The notes: generated by a model not told the origin, from the letters alone. A stretch of DNA of 9,185 nt from Candidatus Hydrogenedentota bacterium (GCA_003697085.1 RFFU01000136.1:1-9185); one strand, 5' to 3'; shown: positions 1-5,385, counted from the first letter of the stretch. Program-made: numbers and translations.

Positions 1-2
1 CG

Positions 3-392
3 GCGGAGGAATACGGACTGGAATTTTTGGAGAGAAACATCGAGGATGTCGCCGGGAATACAACTCGCTTTCTCGTTCTCGACCGAGCCCGCGACGGTGA
101 CGGTCTTGTCGCTCGCACCGGTCGGGACAAGACCTCGGTGGCGTTCGCCATGAAGGATCGTCCCGGGGCTTTGTCGCGAATGTTGCTTCCGTTTCGGAAG
201 GAGAACGTAAACCTGACGAAGATCGAGTCTCGGCCCTCGCGCGTGAAGAGTTGGAAATATATTTTCTTTCTCGATATGGAAGGGCATGCGAGGGACGGAA
301 AGGTTTCGCGCGCGCTGGCGGCGCTGGAAAAGGAATGTTCCTTCTACCGTCTCTTGGGATCCTATCCCCGCGCGGTGGAGGATGCCATTTGA
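3..392 (+). CDS. pheA: Prephenate dehydratase, C-terminal part (5' truncated by window edge)
   Basis: Prephenate dehydratase converts prephenate to phenylpyruvate in phenylalanine biosynthesis in the cytoplasm. The frame is open from the window edge, and about 129 C-terminal residues are visible. The first part (YGLEFLERNIEDVAGNTTRF) is the end of the catalytic domain: the IED-x-x-x-NTTRF stretch contains the conserved TRF motif. An ACT regulatory domain follows. It starts at KTSVAFAMKDRPGAL and includes the GAL (in DRPGAL) and ESRP (in NLTKIESRPSR) motifs that bind phenylalanine in this family, so feedback inhibition by Phe is expected. Whether a chorismate mutase domain precedes it (bifunctional P-protein) cannot be seen. 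The TGA stop at 390-392 overlaps the TTG start of the downstream lipoprotein gene, which implies co-transcription and coupled translation. A TTG at 27 is an internal codon, not the start. Confidence 0.95.
   Translation, partial: AEEYGLEFLERNIEDVAGNTTRFLVLDRARDGDGLVARTGRDKTSVAFAMKDRPGALSRMLLPFRKENVNLTKIESRPSRVKSWKYIFFLDMEGHARDGKVSRALAALEKECSFYRLLGSYPRAVEDAI
377..381 (+). promoter_or_regulatory. Ribosome binding site deciding a TTG start
   Basis: GGAGG lies inside the end of pheA, 7 nt before the TTG at 389. There is no ATG or GTG nearby that would place a lipoprotein signal peptide at the N terminus, so this site supports TTG 389 as the start of the next gene. Confidence 0.7.
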
Positions 393-952
393 AGCGGGAG
401 TGGGCCATAGTCCTTCTGGTCGGAATCTTCTCCGGCGGATGCTCGCCGGCGGGCAGCGCCGTCCGAAGAGACGACAGGTGGGCGAATCTCGAGGCGAACG
501 CCGTCTTCGATCGAGCGGAGCAATACTATGCGATGGGGAGATATTCGTCGGCGCTGGTGGAGTACCGTAAGTACCTCGATCGTTATGCGGACCTTTATCG
601 GGGGGATGACGCCTCTTTTCGCACGGCGCAGTGTCTGGAGGCGATGGGAGAGCGAATCGAAGCGGCGGACGTCTATCGAGCTACCGCGATGCTCTATTCC
701 CGTTCGAGTGTTGCCCCGGCGGCCCTTCTCCGTTCCGGAGAACTTTATGAGATGGAGGGATGGCTGGAGGAAGCGTTGTGGAGTTATCGGAGGGCGATGA
801 AGTATTACCCGGATACCGAACCGGGAAAGACCGCCAAGGGACGTTACGAGGTTTTGAGGAAACGTGTCGAGGAGGAGACCAAGAAACGCAGAAAGGTCCG
901 GCGGTTTCCTCCGGAAGGAAAGACCTTGAACGAGGTGATTCAGGGGAAATAG
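389..952 (+). CDS. TPR-repeat lipoprotein, BamD/YbgF-like
   Basis: The product is a 187-residue probable envelope lipoprotein. The start is taken as TTG 389, overlapping the pheA stop (TTGA) and preceded by GGAGG at 7 nt. An upstream in-frame start at 251 would bury the signal peptide. The N terminus is MKRE, then a hydrophobic stretch (AIVLLVGIF) and SGGC with Cys18, a slightly non-canonical lipobox because Ser rather than Leu sits at -3. Three TPR-like helix pairs follow at about residues 37-70 (FDRAEQYYAMGRYSSALVEY), 73-107 and 110-143 (SGELYEMEGWLEEALWSY), each with the small/aromatic TPR pattern. The tail at 150-172 is very basic. TPR lipoproteins of this size include BamD (outer-membrane protein assembly), but the protein is shorter than typical BamD, so the exact role is unproven. 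Its link to pheA looks like a transcriptional convenience rather than a shared pathway. Confidence 0.75.
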   Translation: MKREWAIVLLVGIFSGGCSPAGSAVRRDDRWANLEANAVFDRAEQYYAMGRYSSALVEYRKYLDRYADLYRGDDASFRTAQCLEAMGERIEAADVYRATAMLYSRSSVAPAALLRSGELYEMEGWLEEALWSYRRAMKYYPDTEPGKTAKGRYEVLRKRVEEETKKRRKVRRFPPEGKTLNEVIQGK

Positions 953-970
953 TTGTGAGAGCCTTTCAGG

Positions 971-994
971 AACCGCCGAGGGAAAGGCGGTTTT
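971..994 (+). terminator. Terminator-like hairpin after the lipoprotein gene
   Basis: AACCGCC (971-977) and GGCGGTT (986-992) form a perfect 7-bp stem around an 8-nt loop, followed by a short T run (TTTTG with two Ts in the stem). It begins 19 nt after the stop of the lipoprotein gene and probably ends the pheA-lipoprotein transcript, at least partly. The T tract is short, so read-through into the small membrane gene is possible. An outer arm pair (CCTTTC 962-967 with GAAAGG 997-1002) could extend the structure. Confidence 0.6.
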
Positions 995-1005
995 GTGAAA
1001 GGAGA

Positions 1006-1011
1006 AGGAGG
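1006..1011 (+). promoter_or_regulatory. Strong Shine-Dalgarno, AGGAGG
   Basis: A consensus AGGAGG sits 5 nt before ATG 1017. A GTG at 1011 is in frame but overlaps this site. It has its own AAAGGAG (998-1004) 6 nt upstream, so the product could begin two residues earlier. ATG 1017 is preferred. Confidence 0.6.
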
Positions 1012-1016
1012 TGGCT

Positions 1017-1325
1017 ATGGTAAGAGTCATTCTCGCGCTGATTGTAATGGGGACGTTCAACGCGATGGCCGTGATGTTGTTTCTAAGCCGGTATTCCGGA
1101 CCGTTGGCGGAAATCATCTCGTACAAGTTTGCCCTGTATCTCTCGGTGCTTTTCCTTCTGGGCGCGGACCTCTGCGTGCTTTACGTGATGTTGATGTGGC
1201 ATGGAGCGGCGAAGGCGATGCCGTCTGAGGATTTTCAGCGTCTCTATCGGAAGTACTATGATGGAACAAACCACCATTCGGCCTACGAGCGCGCCGTGCG
1301 GGAGTGGCGGCGGAGAAACGAGTAA
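1017..1325 (+). CDS. Small membrane protein of unknown function, two predicted helices
   Basis: The product is a 102-residue protein that I do not recognise. Residues 3-25 (VILALIVMGTFNAMAVMLFL) and about 37-62 (KFALYLSVLFLLGADLCVLY and on to MW) are strongly hydrophobic and should span the inner membrane twice, joined by a short loop (SRYSGPLAEIIS). The C-terminal 35 residues are polar and rich in Arg, Tyr and Glu (EDFQRLYRKYYDG, AYERAVREWRRRNE). By the positive-inside rule this tail is cytoplasmic, giving a hairpin with both ends inside. There is an excellent AGGAGG ribosome site. The gene follows a terminator-like hairpin and converges on pfp, with 30 nt between the stops. It could be expressed by read-through from the pheA operon or from its own weak promoter; none is obvious. 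Coding status is supported by the ribosome site and the coherent hydrophobic pattern. Confidence 0.65.
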   Translation: MVRVILALIVMGTFNAMAVMLFLSRYSGPLAEIISYKFALYLSVLFLLGADLCVLYVMLMWHGAAKAMPSEDFQRLYRKYYDGTNHHSAYERAVREWRRRNE

Positions 1326-1355
1326 GAACGAATAAGGGGGAAGAAGGGCGGAAGT

Positions 1356-2696
1356 TTAAAAGAGCGGTTCTCCATCGAGGAAATCATAGAGCGCCTCCGC
1401 GCTCTCGTCGTCGCGGCTCTGGATCGCGAAGGCGGGATCAGCGAGATATTGGAAGCGGTTACGGAAGGTTTCGGGGAGGACCCCGGCCGCTGTCGCCAGG
1501 CGTTCCAGAGCGAATTCGTCCGCGAAGTCGGAGGGTTCCAGACGAATCATATATTTCCGAGCGATGCGGTATTGAAGAGCGTTGGTGTCCACATGGCGGA
1601 CCTTTGTGCGTCCCGTCTCCGGATCCCGGATTTTTTCGAACGGAATCGGAACGATCTTATTGTTCTGAATCGATATCAAGGCACGGTTGCCGCCTCGCAG
1701 AAGGAAATCGACGGCGGCGTACCCGAGGTTTCTGGTGTATTCGACATCGAAGGCGACCGGCGGAGCACAGCGTAATTCGTATCCGATTTCTTTATCCACC
1801 AATGTCAGGGAAATCCCAAACTCTTCCAGGACACGTTTGACGGCCTTCTTGATGATGTCCGAGAAATTGACTTCGGCCAGTCGGATATGTCCGTGCGCGT
1901 CGCGCTCGATTCCCTCGATGATCTCGAGATCCTCGGCGGCGAGTTTTTCGAGAAGTCCTTCCGCCAGGACAGCGACGCCGTACCGCCGATCGAAACTGAG
2001 GCGTTTTATGATGGAGCCGGCGAGAATATCGGCGATGTGGTTGATCCGGACCTTCTCCTGGAATTCCTCCGGAATGATCGTGATCGTCGCTCCGGCCGAC
2101 TTCCCTGCACCCAGCGCCAGGTGTCCCGCCGTTCGTCCCATCATCACCGCGAGAAACCACCGGCTGCTCGTCTTCGCATCTTCCATAAGGTTTCGGATCA
2201 GTTCCGTCCCGATCTCGCGAGCCGTTTGATAGCCGAAGGTGGGGATTCCTTGAGGAAGGGGAAGATCGTTGTCGATCGTCTTGGGGACGTGGGCGACGTG
2301 GAGCGAAAGGCCCATCTTCTCCTTGGCGAATTCGGAGACCTTGGAGGCGGAGAAAGCGGTGTCGTCGCCGCCGATGGTCACGAGGTGGGTGACGTTGAGG
2401 CCGACGAGTGTGCGGACGACGTTTTCCAGGTGCGCCGGATTCTTCGTCGGATTGACCCGCGAGGTTCGCAAAATGCTTCCGCCCGTGTTCTGAATTCGGC
2501 TGACCGACTCGATCTTGAGATTGTTAAAGTTCCTTACTCCCTCGGACAGATGGGCGAAACCATCATAGAAGCCGTAGACTTCGAATCCCGAGTTGATCGC
2601 CTCGATGGTGACGGCGCTGATGACTCCGTTGATTCCCGGCGCCGGCCCGCCTCCGACGACGATTCCAATACGCCCCTTAGGTCCTGCCTTCAGCAT
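1356..2696 (-). CDS. pfp: 6-phosphofructokinase, probably pyrophosphate-dependent
   Basis: A 446-residue phosphofructokinase phosphorylates fructose 6-phosphate to fructose 1,6-bisphosphate in cytoplasmic glycolysis. Visible motifs in order are GIVVGGGPAPGINGV (11-25, phosphate-binding loop), TIGGDDTAFSA (107-117), VPKTIDNDLPLP (137-148, with catalytic Asp in TIDND), TFGYQTA (153-159), MMGRTAGHLAL (185-195), IPEEF (208-212) and GYELRCAPPVAFD (305-317). ATP-dependent enzymes carry GGDG and PGTIDND. Here the second position is Asp112 (GGDD) and Lys139 precedes TIDND, the residue pair associated with PPi as phosphoryl donor. Such enzymes are reversible and serve glycolysis and gluconeogenesis. 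The length suits the non-plant, long-type PPi-PFK clades. The ATG at 2694-2696 has GGAGGAA (2702-2708) 5-7 nt upstream on the same strand, which fixes the start. The gene stands alone, 175 nt downstream of the SH3-protein gene on the same strand. Confidence 0.93.
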   Translation of the reverse strand: MLKAGPKGRIGIVVGGGPAPGINGVISAVTIEAINSGFEVYGFYDGFAHLSEGVRNFNNLKIESVSRIQNTGGSILRTSRVNPTKNPAHLENVVRTLVGLNVTHLVTIGGDDTAFSASKVSEFAKEKMGLSLHVAHVPKTIDNDLPLPQGIPTFGYQTAREIGTELIRNLMEDAKTSSRWFLAVMMGRTAGHLALGAGKSAGATITIIPEEFQEKVRINHIADILAGSIIKRLSFDRRYGVAVLAEGLLEKLAAEDLEIIEGIERDAHGHIRLAEVNFSDIIKKAVKRVLEEFGISLTLVDKEIGYELRCAPPVAFDVEYTRNLGYAAVDFLLRGGNRALISIQNNKIVPIPFEKIRDPETGRTKVRHVDTNALQYRIARKYMIRLEPSDFADEFALERLATAAGVLPETFRNRFQYLADPAFAIQSRDDESAEALYDFLDGEPLF

Positions 2697-2871
2697 CGCT
2701 GTTCCTCCGACTCCAAGGATAAATTCGCGCGTAGCGGCGCGACTTCAAGGCGCCCCCCTTGGCTGGATCAAATTCCATCGCCCGGCAACGGGTGTATTGA
2801 AAGGGAAGGTCCCCCCCGACGTCAAGAGGAAAGGGCGCTGAGGAAAACGAAAAGTACGGGAATGCGCAATT

Positions 2872-3732
2872 TCAGCGGGGGACCCAACCCCAGCGTGTCC
2901 AGCGCCCTTGCGGATAAGCCTTCAGGCGCGACAAAGCGCCGAAGAATTCCGGCGCGACGAAGACGGAACCCGCGGTGTCGGCGAGAGGAGAGAAACCGAG
3001 GGAGTCCGAAGGAGATTTGGAAGCGGAACCCGAGAATGCTGATTCTGGGAGGTATCCGATTTGTCGGCGCGAGGTGATGACGAGGTACCAGCCGTTGCGG
3101 TGTTCCACAATGCGGACGCGTTCCCCTTTCCCGAGAATTCCCAAGATTCTCGATTGAGGGTCCGGAAGATAACGTAGGGGAAAGTTCGAGGGGAGGGCGG
3201 TTGTTGAACCCGCTTCGAAGGTCGCGTTGTTCCGCATCGCAAGAGTCCAGGCTTGCGATGATGGTGATCTGTCGAGCGCGGCGCCGGGATTTTGACGTCG
3301 GACCATCAAACTTTTCCACGTGGGTGAGGCCTCCGTGGGGCGCAACGGATAAGACGGAAGTGCGGTCTCGACGCCTTCCACGGCGAGTGGACCGAACCGC
3401 AATTCCGTCTCGAAGACCCAATTCGTCCATCGAATCCGTGGAACGGGCGTCGTCGGGTCGGAAAGATCGCGATCAGTTAGATAGAGGCGTTCGCGAAGGA
3501 GGCTTTCGAGAAGCGGGTTTGAGGAAGAGGCTTGGCGGAAGTCGGGATCGGAGAGAAGGCTCCAGATTTCGGAGGAGGAGCGGGCCGTGGCGACGTCGAG
3601 GAGATATTGTCCGGCTTGTTCCGTTGCGGCCGAATGGACGGAACCAGACGAGAAAAAGAGTAGAATCGCTCCGAGAATACGGACCGACATCGCACGGAGG
3701 CAGGAGGAACTTATCCGAGGAGTTCTTTTCAT
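2872..3732 (-). CDS. Exported protein with C-terminal bacterial SH3-like domain
   Basis: The product is 286 residues from ATG 3732, or 272 from the in-frame ATG at 3690. The N terminus (MSVRILGAILLFFSSG, then SVHSAA) is a Sec signal peptide, probably cleaved near HSA-A, so the mature protein is periplasmic or secreted. Residues about 40-180 have no motif I recognise. They include a Trp/Pro-rich stretch (RIRWTNWVFETELRFGPL). About 183-233 (LRYLPDPQSRILGILGKGER then VRIVEHRNGWYLVIT and IGYLPESAF) has the SH3b pattern: a conserved GxRVRIV strand, NGWYLV, and a closing GYLPESAF. SH3b domains usually bind cell-wall peptides or mediate envelope contacts. The C-terminal 50 residues are Ser/Pro-rich and end in RWTRWGWVPR. 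Neither start has a good Shine-Dalgarno. A TATAAT at 3747-3752 on this strand would give a very short leader for ATG 3732. The gene is divergent from the CPBP protease gene. Confidence 0.7.
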   Translation of the reverse strand: MKRTPRISSSCLRAMSVRILGAILLFFSSGSVHSAATEQAGQYLLDVATARSSSEIWSLLSDPDFRQASSSNPLLESLLRERLYLTDRDLSDPTTPVPRIRWTNWVFETELRFGPLAVEGVETALPSYPLRPTEASPTWKSLMVRRQNPGAALDRSPSSQAWTLAMRNNATFEAGSTTALPSNFPLRYLPDPQSRILGILGKGERVRIVEHRNGWYLVITSRRQIGYLPESAFSGSASKSPSDSLGFSPLADTAGSVFVAPEFFGALSRLKAYPQGRWTRWGWVPR

Positions 3733-3746
3733 ACGAGTCGTTTCGG

Positions 3747-3776
3747 ATTATAAGGGGAGGCGAAGCGGAATGGGAA
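3747..3776 (-). promoter_or_regulatory. Possible promoter of the SH3-protein gene
   Basis: Read on the minus strand, a perfect TATAAT lies at 3752-3747. A weak -35-like TTCCCA (4 of 6 to TTGACA) lies at 3776-3771, spaced 18 nt. Transcription would begin only a few bases before ATG 3732, so translation would be nearly leaderless or start at the internal ATG 3690. The -35 lies over the start codon of the divergent gene. This is a pattern match only. Confidence 0.35.
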
Positions 3777-4723
3777 AGAAAAAAAATCGGGACACATTGG
3801 AAACGGAGCAGACTTCGGCGCCGGGCGAACGGATCCAGAATTGGCTGATTCTTACGGCGATTCTAGCGGTTTACTCGTTGGTAGGGGGAAGTGGGAAAGC
3901 GGAGGGCGCTGTAAGGAGTTTGCCCGTGGAACGGATCGCGAATTACGGCGTTATTGTTTCGCCGATCCTCTTGATTCTGTCCGGAATGCTTTTCCGGCTT
4001 TGGCGGAGAAGGTGTTCCAAAGAGAAGAGGGAATCCCCGCGGAGAGCGACGGCGATCGGTTCCTTGCGCCCGGCCGGATTGCTGGAGGCCTTCGGTGCGG
4101 GGATCATCGCCTTGGGATTTCTCCGGCTCCTTCCCGGCGCCCATTCCTCAACTGCGTCTCTGGGGGCCGCTCTTGGTTTGACCGCTCTTCTTCTACAAAA
4201 TCGCGCGGGTGTAAGCCTTCGGATCCTGCCGCCGGAAAAAGGGGAGACGGTATCGGATCTTCTTGCGGTCGTTCTTGCCGCTTCGATCCTCCTGGGGGCA
4301 TTGAGTCTGGGAATTCTCCTGATGAAGGCAGCGATTTTCGAGAAGACGGCTCTGCCCGTCTTTCGTTCCGTCTGGGCTCCTCGCAAACTGTGTTGGGAGT
4401 GGTTGTTATCGATCGTGGTCGTTCCCCTTCTCGAGGAGGTTGTTTTTCGGGCGGGGGTTTTAGGCGTGTTGTACGGAGCGATACGGCCGTATTGGGGGCG
4501 AATGGCTTCCCCCGTGGCGATTCTCTTTTCGGCCGCCGTCTTTTCTTTTCTCCATTTCCAGCCGGAAATCTTCTGGGCACGCTTCCTTGCCGGAATCGCA
4601 TTAGGGGCGCTTTACGTCTTTTCCGGAAGGCTCCTTGCTCCCTGGCTCCTTCATTCGCTGATGAATTTCTCGATCACCTTTCTTCCGTTCCTTCTCGAAA
4701 AAGGTGTCATTCTTACAATTTGA
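3770..4723 (+). CDS. CPBP-family intramembrane metalloprotease (Abi/CAAX-like)
   Basis: The product is a 317-residue polytopic membrane protein. The chosen start, ATG 3770, follows GGGGAGG (3754-3760) at 9 nt. Longer in-frame starts would run inside the divergent gene. The N terminus is basic and polar (MGKKKNRDTLETEQ), followed by hydrophobic segments at about 24-40, 56-77, 104-122, 130-144, 162-188, 209-236, 246-262, 268-288 and 290-312. The family signature is complete: EEVVFR (222-227, catalytic Glu pair and Arg), FLHF (260-263, His262) and HSLMN (295-299, His295 and Asn299). These are the conserved motifs of CPBP/Rce1-type glutamic intramembrane proteases. Bacterial members cleave prenylated or other membrane substrates, or are linked to bacteriocin self-immunity; the substrate here is unknown. 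The divergent exported SH3 protein is a conceivable partner, but this is only context. A repeat-rich tract follows and no clear terminator is seen. Confidence 0.85.
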   Translation: MGKKKNRDTLETEQTSAPGERIQNWLILTAILAVYSLVGGSGKAEGAVRSLPVERIANYGVIVSPILLILSGMLFRLWRRRCSKEKRESPRRATAIGSLRPAGLLEAFGAGIIALGFLRLLPGAHSSTASLGAALGLTALLLQNRAGVSLRILPPEKGETVSDLLAVVLAASILLGALSLGILLMKAAIFEKTALPVFRSVWAPRKLCWEWLLSIVVVPLLEEVVFRAGVLGVLYGAIRPYWGRMASPVAILFSAAVFSFLHFQPEIFWARFLAGIALGALYVFSGRLLAPWLLHSLMNFSITFLPFLLEKGVILTI

Positions 4724-4750
4724 CAGTTTCGGCGGACACGGAAGGGAAGG

Positions 4751-4782
4751 AACCACGGAACACACGGAATGGCACGAAAAGG
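4751..4782 (+). repeat. Repeat A, copy 1
   Basis: A 32-nt unit beginning AACCACGGAACACACGGA and ending CACGAAAAGG. It shares the core GGAACACACGGA exactly with the copies at 4848 and 5033. Confidence 0.8.
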
Positions 4783-4788
4783 GGATTT

Positions 4789-4828
4789 GCCACAGAGGCG
4801 CAGAGACACAGAGAGAAAGGAAAAAAGG
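4789..4828 (+). repeat. Repeat B, ACAGAGGCGCAGAGACACAG unit
   Basis: A single copy in this window, built from CAGAG/CACAG words and running into an A/G-only tail (GAGAGAAAGGAAAAAAGG). The internal CAGAGGCGCAGAGACACAGAG is periodic. It sits between A1 and A2, as one module of the mosaic. I recall near-identical units being dispersed in other bacterial genomes, which a search would have to confirm. Confidence 0.6.
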
Positions 4829-4847
4829 TGAGGAGGGGGGGAGAGGG

Positions 4848-4879
4848 AACCGCGGAACACACGGAGCACACGAAAAAGG
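4848..4879 (+). repeat. Repeat A, copy 2
   Basis: The unit starts AACCGCGGAACACACGGAG. It differs from copy 1 at the fifth base (G for A) and in the middle, where GCACA replaces TGGCA, and it ends CGAAAAAGG. Confidence 0.8.
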
Positions 4880-4883
4880 AAAG

Positions 4884-4915
4884 GAAAAAATCAAAATCCA
4901 AAATGCAAAAGGAAA
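4884..4915 (+). repeat. AT-rich CAAAATCCAAAATGCAAAA unit
   Basis: Three tandem variants of an eight-to-nine-base word (TCAAAATC, CAAAATG, CAAAAGG) form a short A-rich tandem repeat, unlike the GC-rich surroundings. Its CAAAAG word also occurs in the D units (GGCAAAAGGCAA), so the two may be related. Confidence 0.5.
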
Positions 4916-4936
4916 GAGAGAAAAGGAAATGGGAAG

Positions 4937-4956
4937 CGCGGACACACTTGTCTGCG
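4937..4956. repeat. Small hairpin unit around ACACTTGT
   Basis: CGCGGACA (4937-4944) and TGTCTGCG (4949-4956) are complementary except for one G-T pair and enclose the 4-nt loop CACT. The stem is compact and REP-like, and it is not followed by a T run, so it is not an evident terminator. Confidence 0.5.
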
Positions 4957-4994
4957 AAGAAACGGCCCGGGTTTCCGAGCGCAATCGGCTAGAA

Positions 4995-5032
4995 GACGAA
5001 GAACGGTAAACGAAAAACGGTAAACGAAGAAG
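4995..5032 (+). repeat. Repeat C, copy 1: tandem AACGGTAAACGAA
   Basis: Two adjacent units, AACGGTAAACGAA and AACGGTAAACGAA, preceded by GACGAAG and followed directly by repeat A copy 3. The same words recur at 5200-5231 and, inverted, at 5131-5162. Confidence 0.75.
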
Positions 5033-5064
5033 AACCACGGAACACACGGAATGCACGGAAAGGG
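5033..5064 (+). repeat. Repeat A, copy 3
   Basis: AACCACGGAACACACGGAAT is identical to copy 1 over these first 20 bases; only the 3' part (GCACGGAAAGGG) differs, by a small indel and substitutions. Confidence 0.8.
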
Positions 5065-5069
5065 ATGGT

Positions 5070-5122
5070 AAGGGCAAAGGCAAGGGCGGGGAGGGCAAAG
5101 GCAAAAGGCGAAAGGGGAAAAG
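5070..5122 (+). repeat. Repeat D, copy 1: GGCAAAGGCAAGGG tract
   Basis: Tandem six-to-seven-base words of the form (A)GGGCAAA, GGCAAGG and GGCAAAA, ending GGCGAAAGGGGAAAAG. The tract contains no T apart from its edges. It matches the D tracts at 5262-5330 and 5382-5410. Confidence 0.65.
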
Positions 5123-5130
5123 TGATGTTC

Positions 5131-5162
5131 GTTCATCGTTTATCGCCCACCGTTTAACGTTT
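5131..5162 (-). repeat. Repeat C, inverted copy
   Basis: Thirty-two bases starting GTTCATCGTTTATCG and ending CGTTTAACGTTT match the reverse complement of 5200-5231 at 24 of 32 positions by hand alignment without gaps. It is the only unit in the tract lying in the opposite orientation. Confidence 0.65.
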
Positions 5163-5199
5163 GAGCCTTGATTTCTGCCGCTCAACGTGCCGTAGCGAA

Positions 5200-5231
5200 A
5201 AACGAATAACGGTGGACGAACAACGGTAAAC
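5200..5231 (+). repeat. Repeat C, copy 3
   Basis: Contains AACGGTGGACGAA and CAACGGTAAACGA, variants of the unit at 4995-5032. Together with the inverted copy 37 nt upstream it could form an imperfect long hairpin. Confidence 0.7.
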
Positions 5232-5239
5232 GAGGAAAT

Positions 5240-5268
5240 CCACCGAAGACGCGGAAAAAGAGAAAGGC
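5240..5268 (+). repeat. A-like unit, CCACCGAAGACGCGG
   Basis: Begins CCACCGAAGACGCGGAAAAAG, a diverged relative of repeat A (CCACGGAACACACGGAA) with the same spacing of the CCAC and CGGAA words, and runs straight into repeat D copy 2. Confidence 0.5.
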
Positions 5269-5330
5269 AAAAGTCAAAAGGCAAAAGGCAAGGGGAAAAA
5301 AGAAGGGGAGGTGCAAGGGCAAGGACAGGG
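5262..5330 (+). repeat. Repeat D, copy 2
   Basis: AGGCAAAAGTCAAAAGGC followed by AAAAGGCAAGGGG, then a run of purines and GGGCAAGGACAGGG. It is the longest of the D tracts, and nearly all bases are A, G or C on the plus strand. Confidence 0.65.
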
Positions 5331-5344
5331 CAGGAGCGAGGCCA

Positions 5345-5385
5345 ACGTAGGGGCGCCCCCTGAGCGCTGCCGGAATAGAAGGCGC
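5345..5385. repeat. GC-rich palindrome GGGGCGCCCC and flank
   Basis: GGGGCGCCCC at 5350-5359 is a perfect 10-bp palindrome, closely followed by AGCGCT (5363-5368). TAGGGGCG-type words also recur in intergenic repeats of other bacteria, from memory. No T tract follows, so termination is not indicated. Confidence 0.4.

Noticed and set aside
1326-1355. Shared bidirectional terminator between the small membrane gene and pfp.
   Set aside because: The 30-nt gap is purine-rich and has no inverted repeat.
2697-2871. Promoter and structured leader for pfp: TTGACG at 2825-2820 and a CCCG/CGGG mini-hairpin at 2781-2792.
   Set aside because: No acceptable -10 lies 16-18 nt from the TTGACG, and the hairpin has only four base pairs. 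Only the GGAGGAA ribosome site in this stretch is convincing.
1887-3077. A long open frame of about 390 codons on the plus strand opposite pfp and the SH3-protein gene.
   Set aside because: It is antisense to a strongly conserved enzyme and its translation is Arg/Asp/Gly-rich without motifs. High GC keeps such frames open by chance.
3841-4992. An open frame covering the CPBP gene in another frame and extending into the repeats.
   Set aside because: The competing frame has complete CPBP motifs and helices. This one is low-complexity and ends in repeat-derived charged residues.
4601-5284. Minus-strand frames across the repeat tract rich in Phe, Ser, Pro, Leu and Cys (with words like VCSVV).
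   Set aside because: They are translations of the purine-rich repeats read from the pyrimidine strand. The hydrophobic look comes from base composition, and there is no ribosome site or conserved motif.
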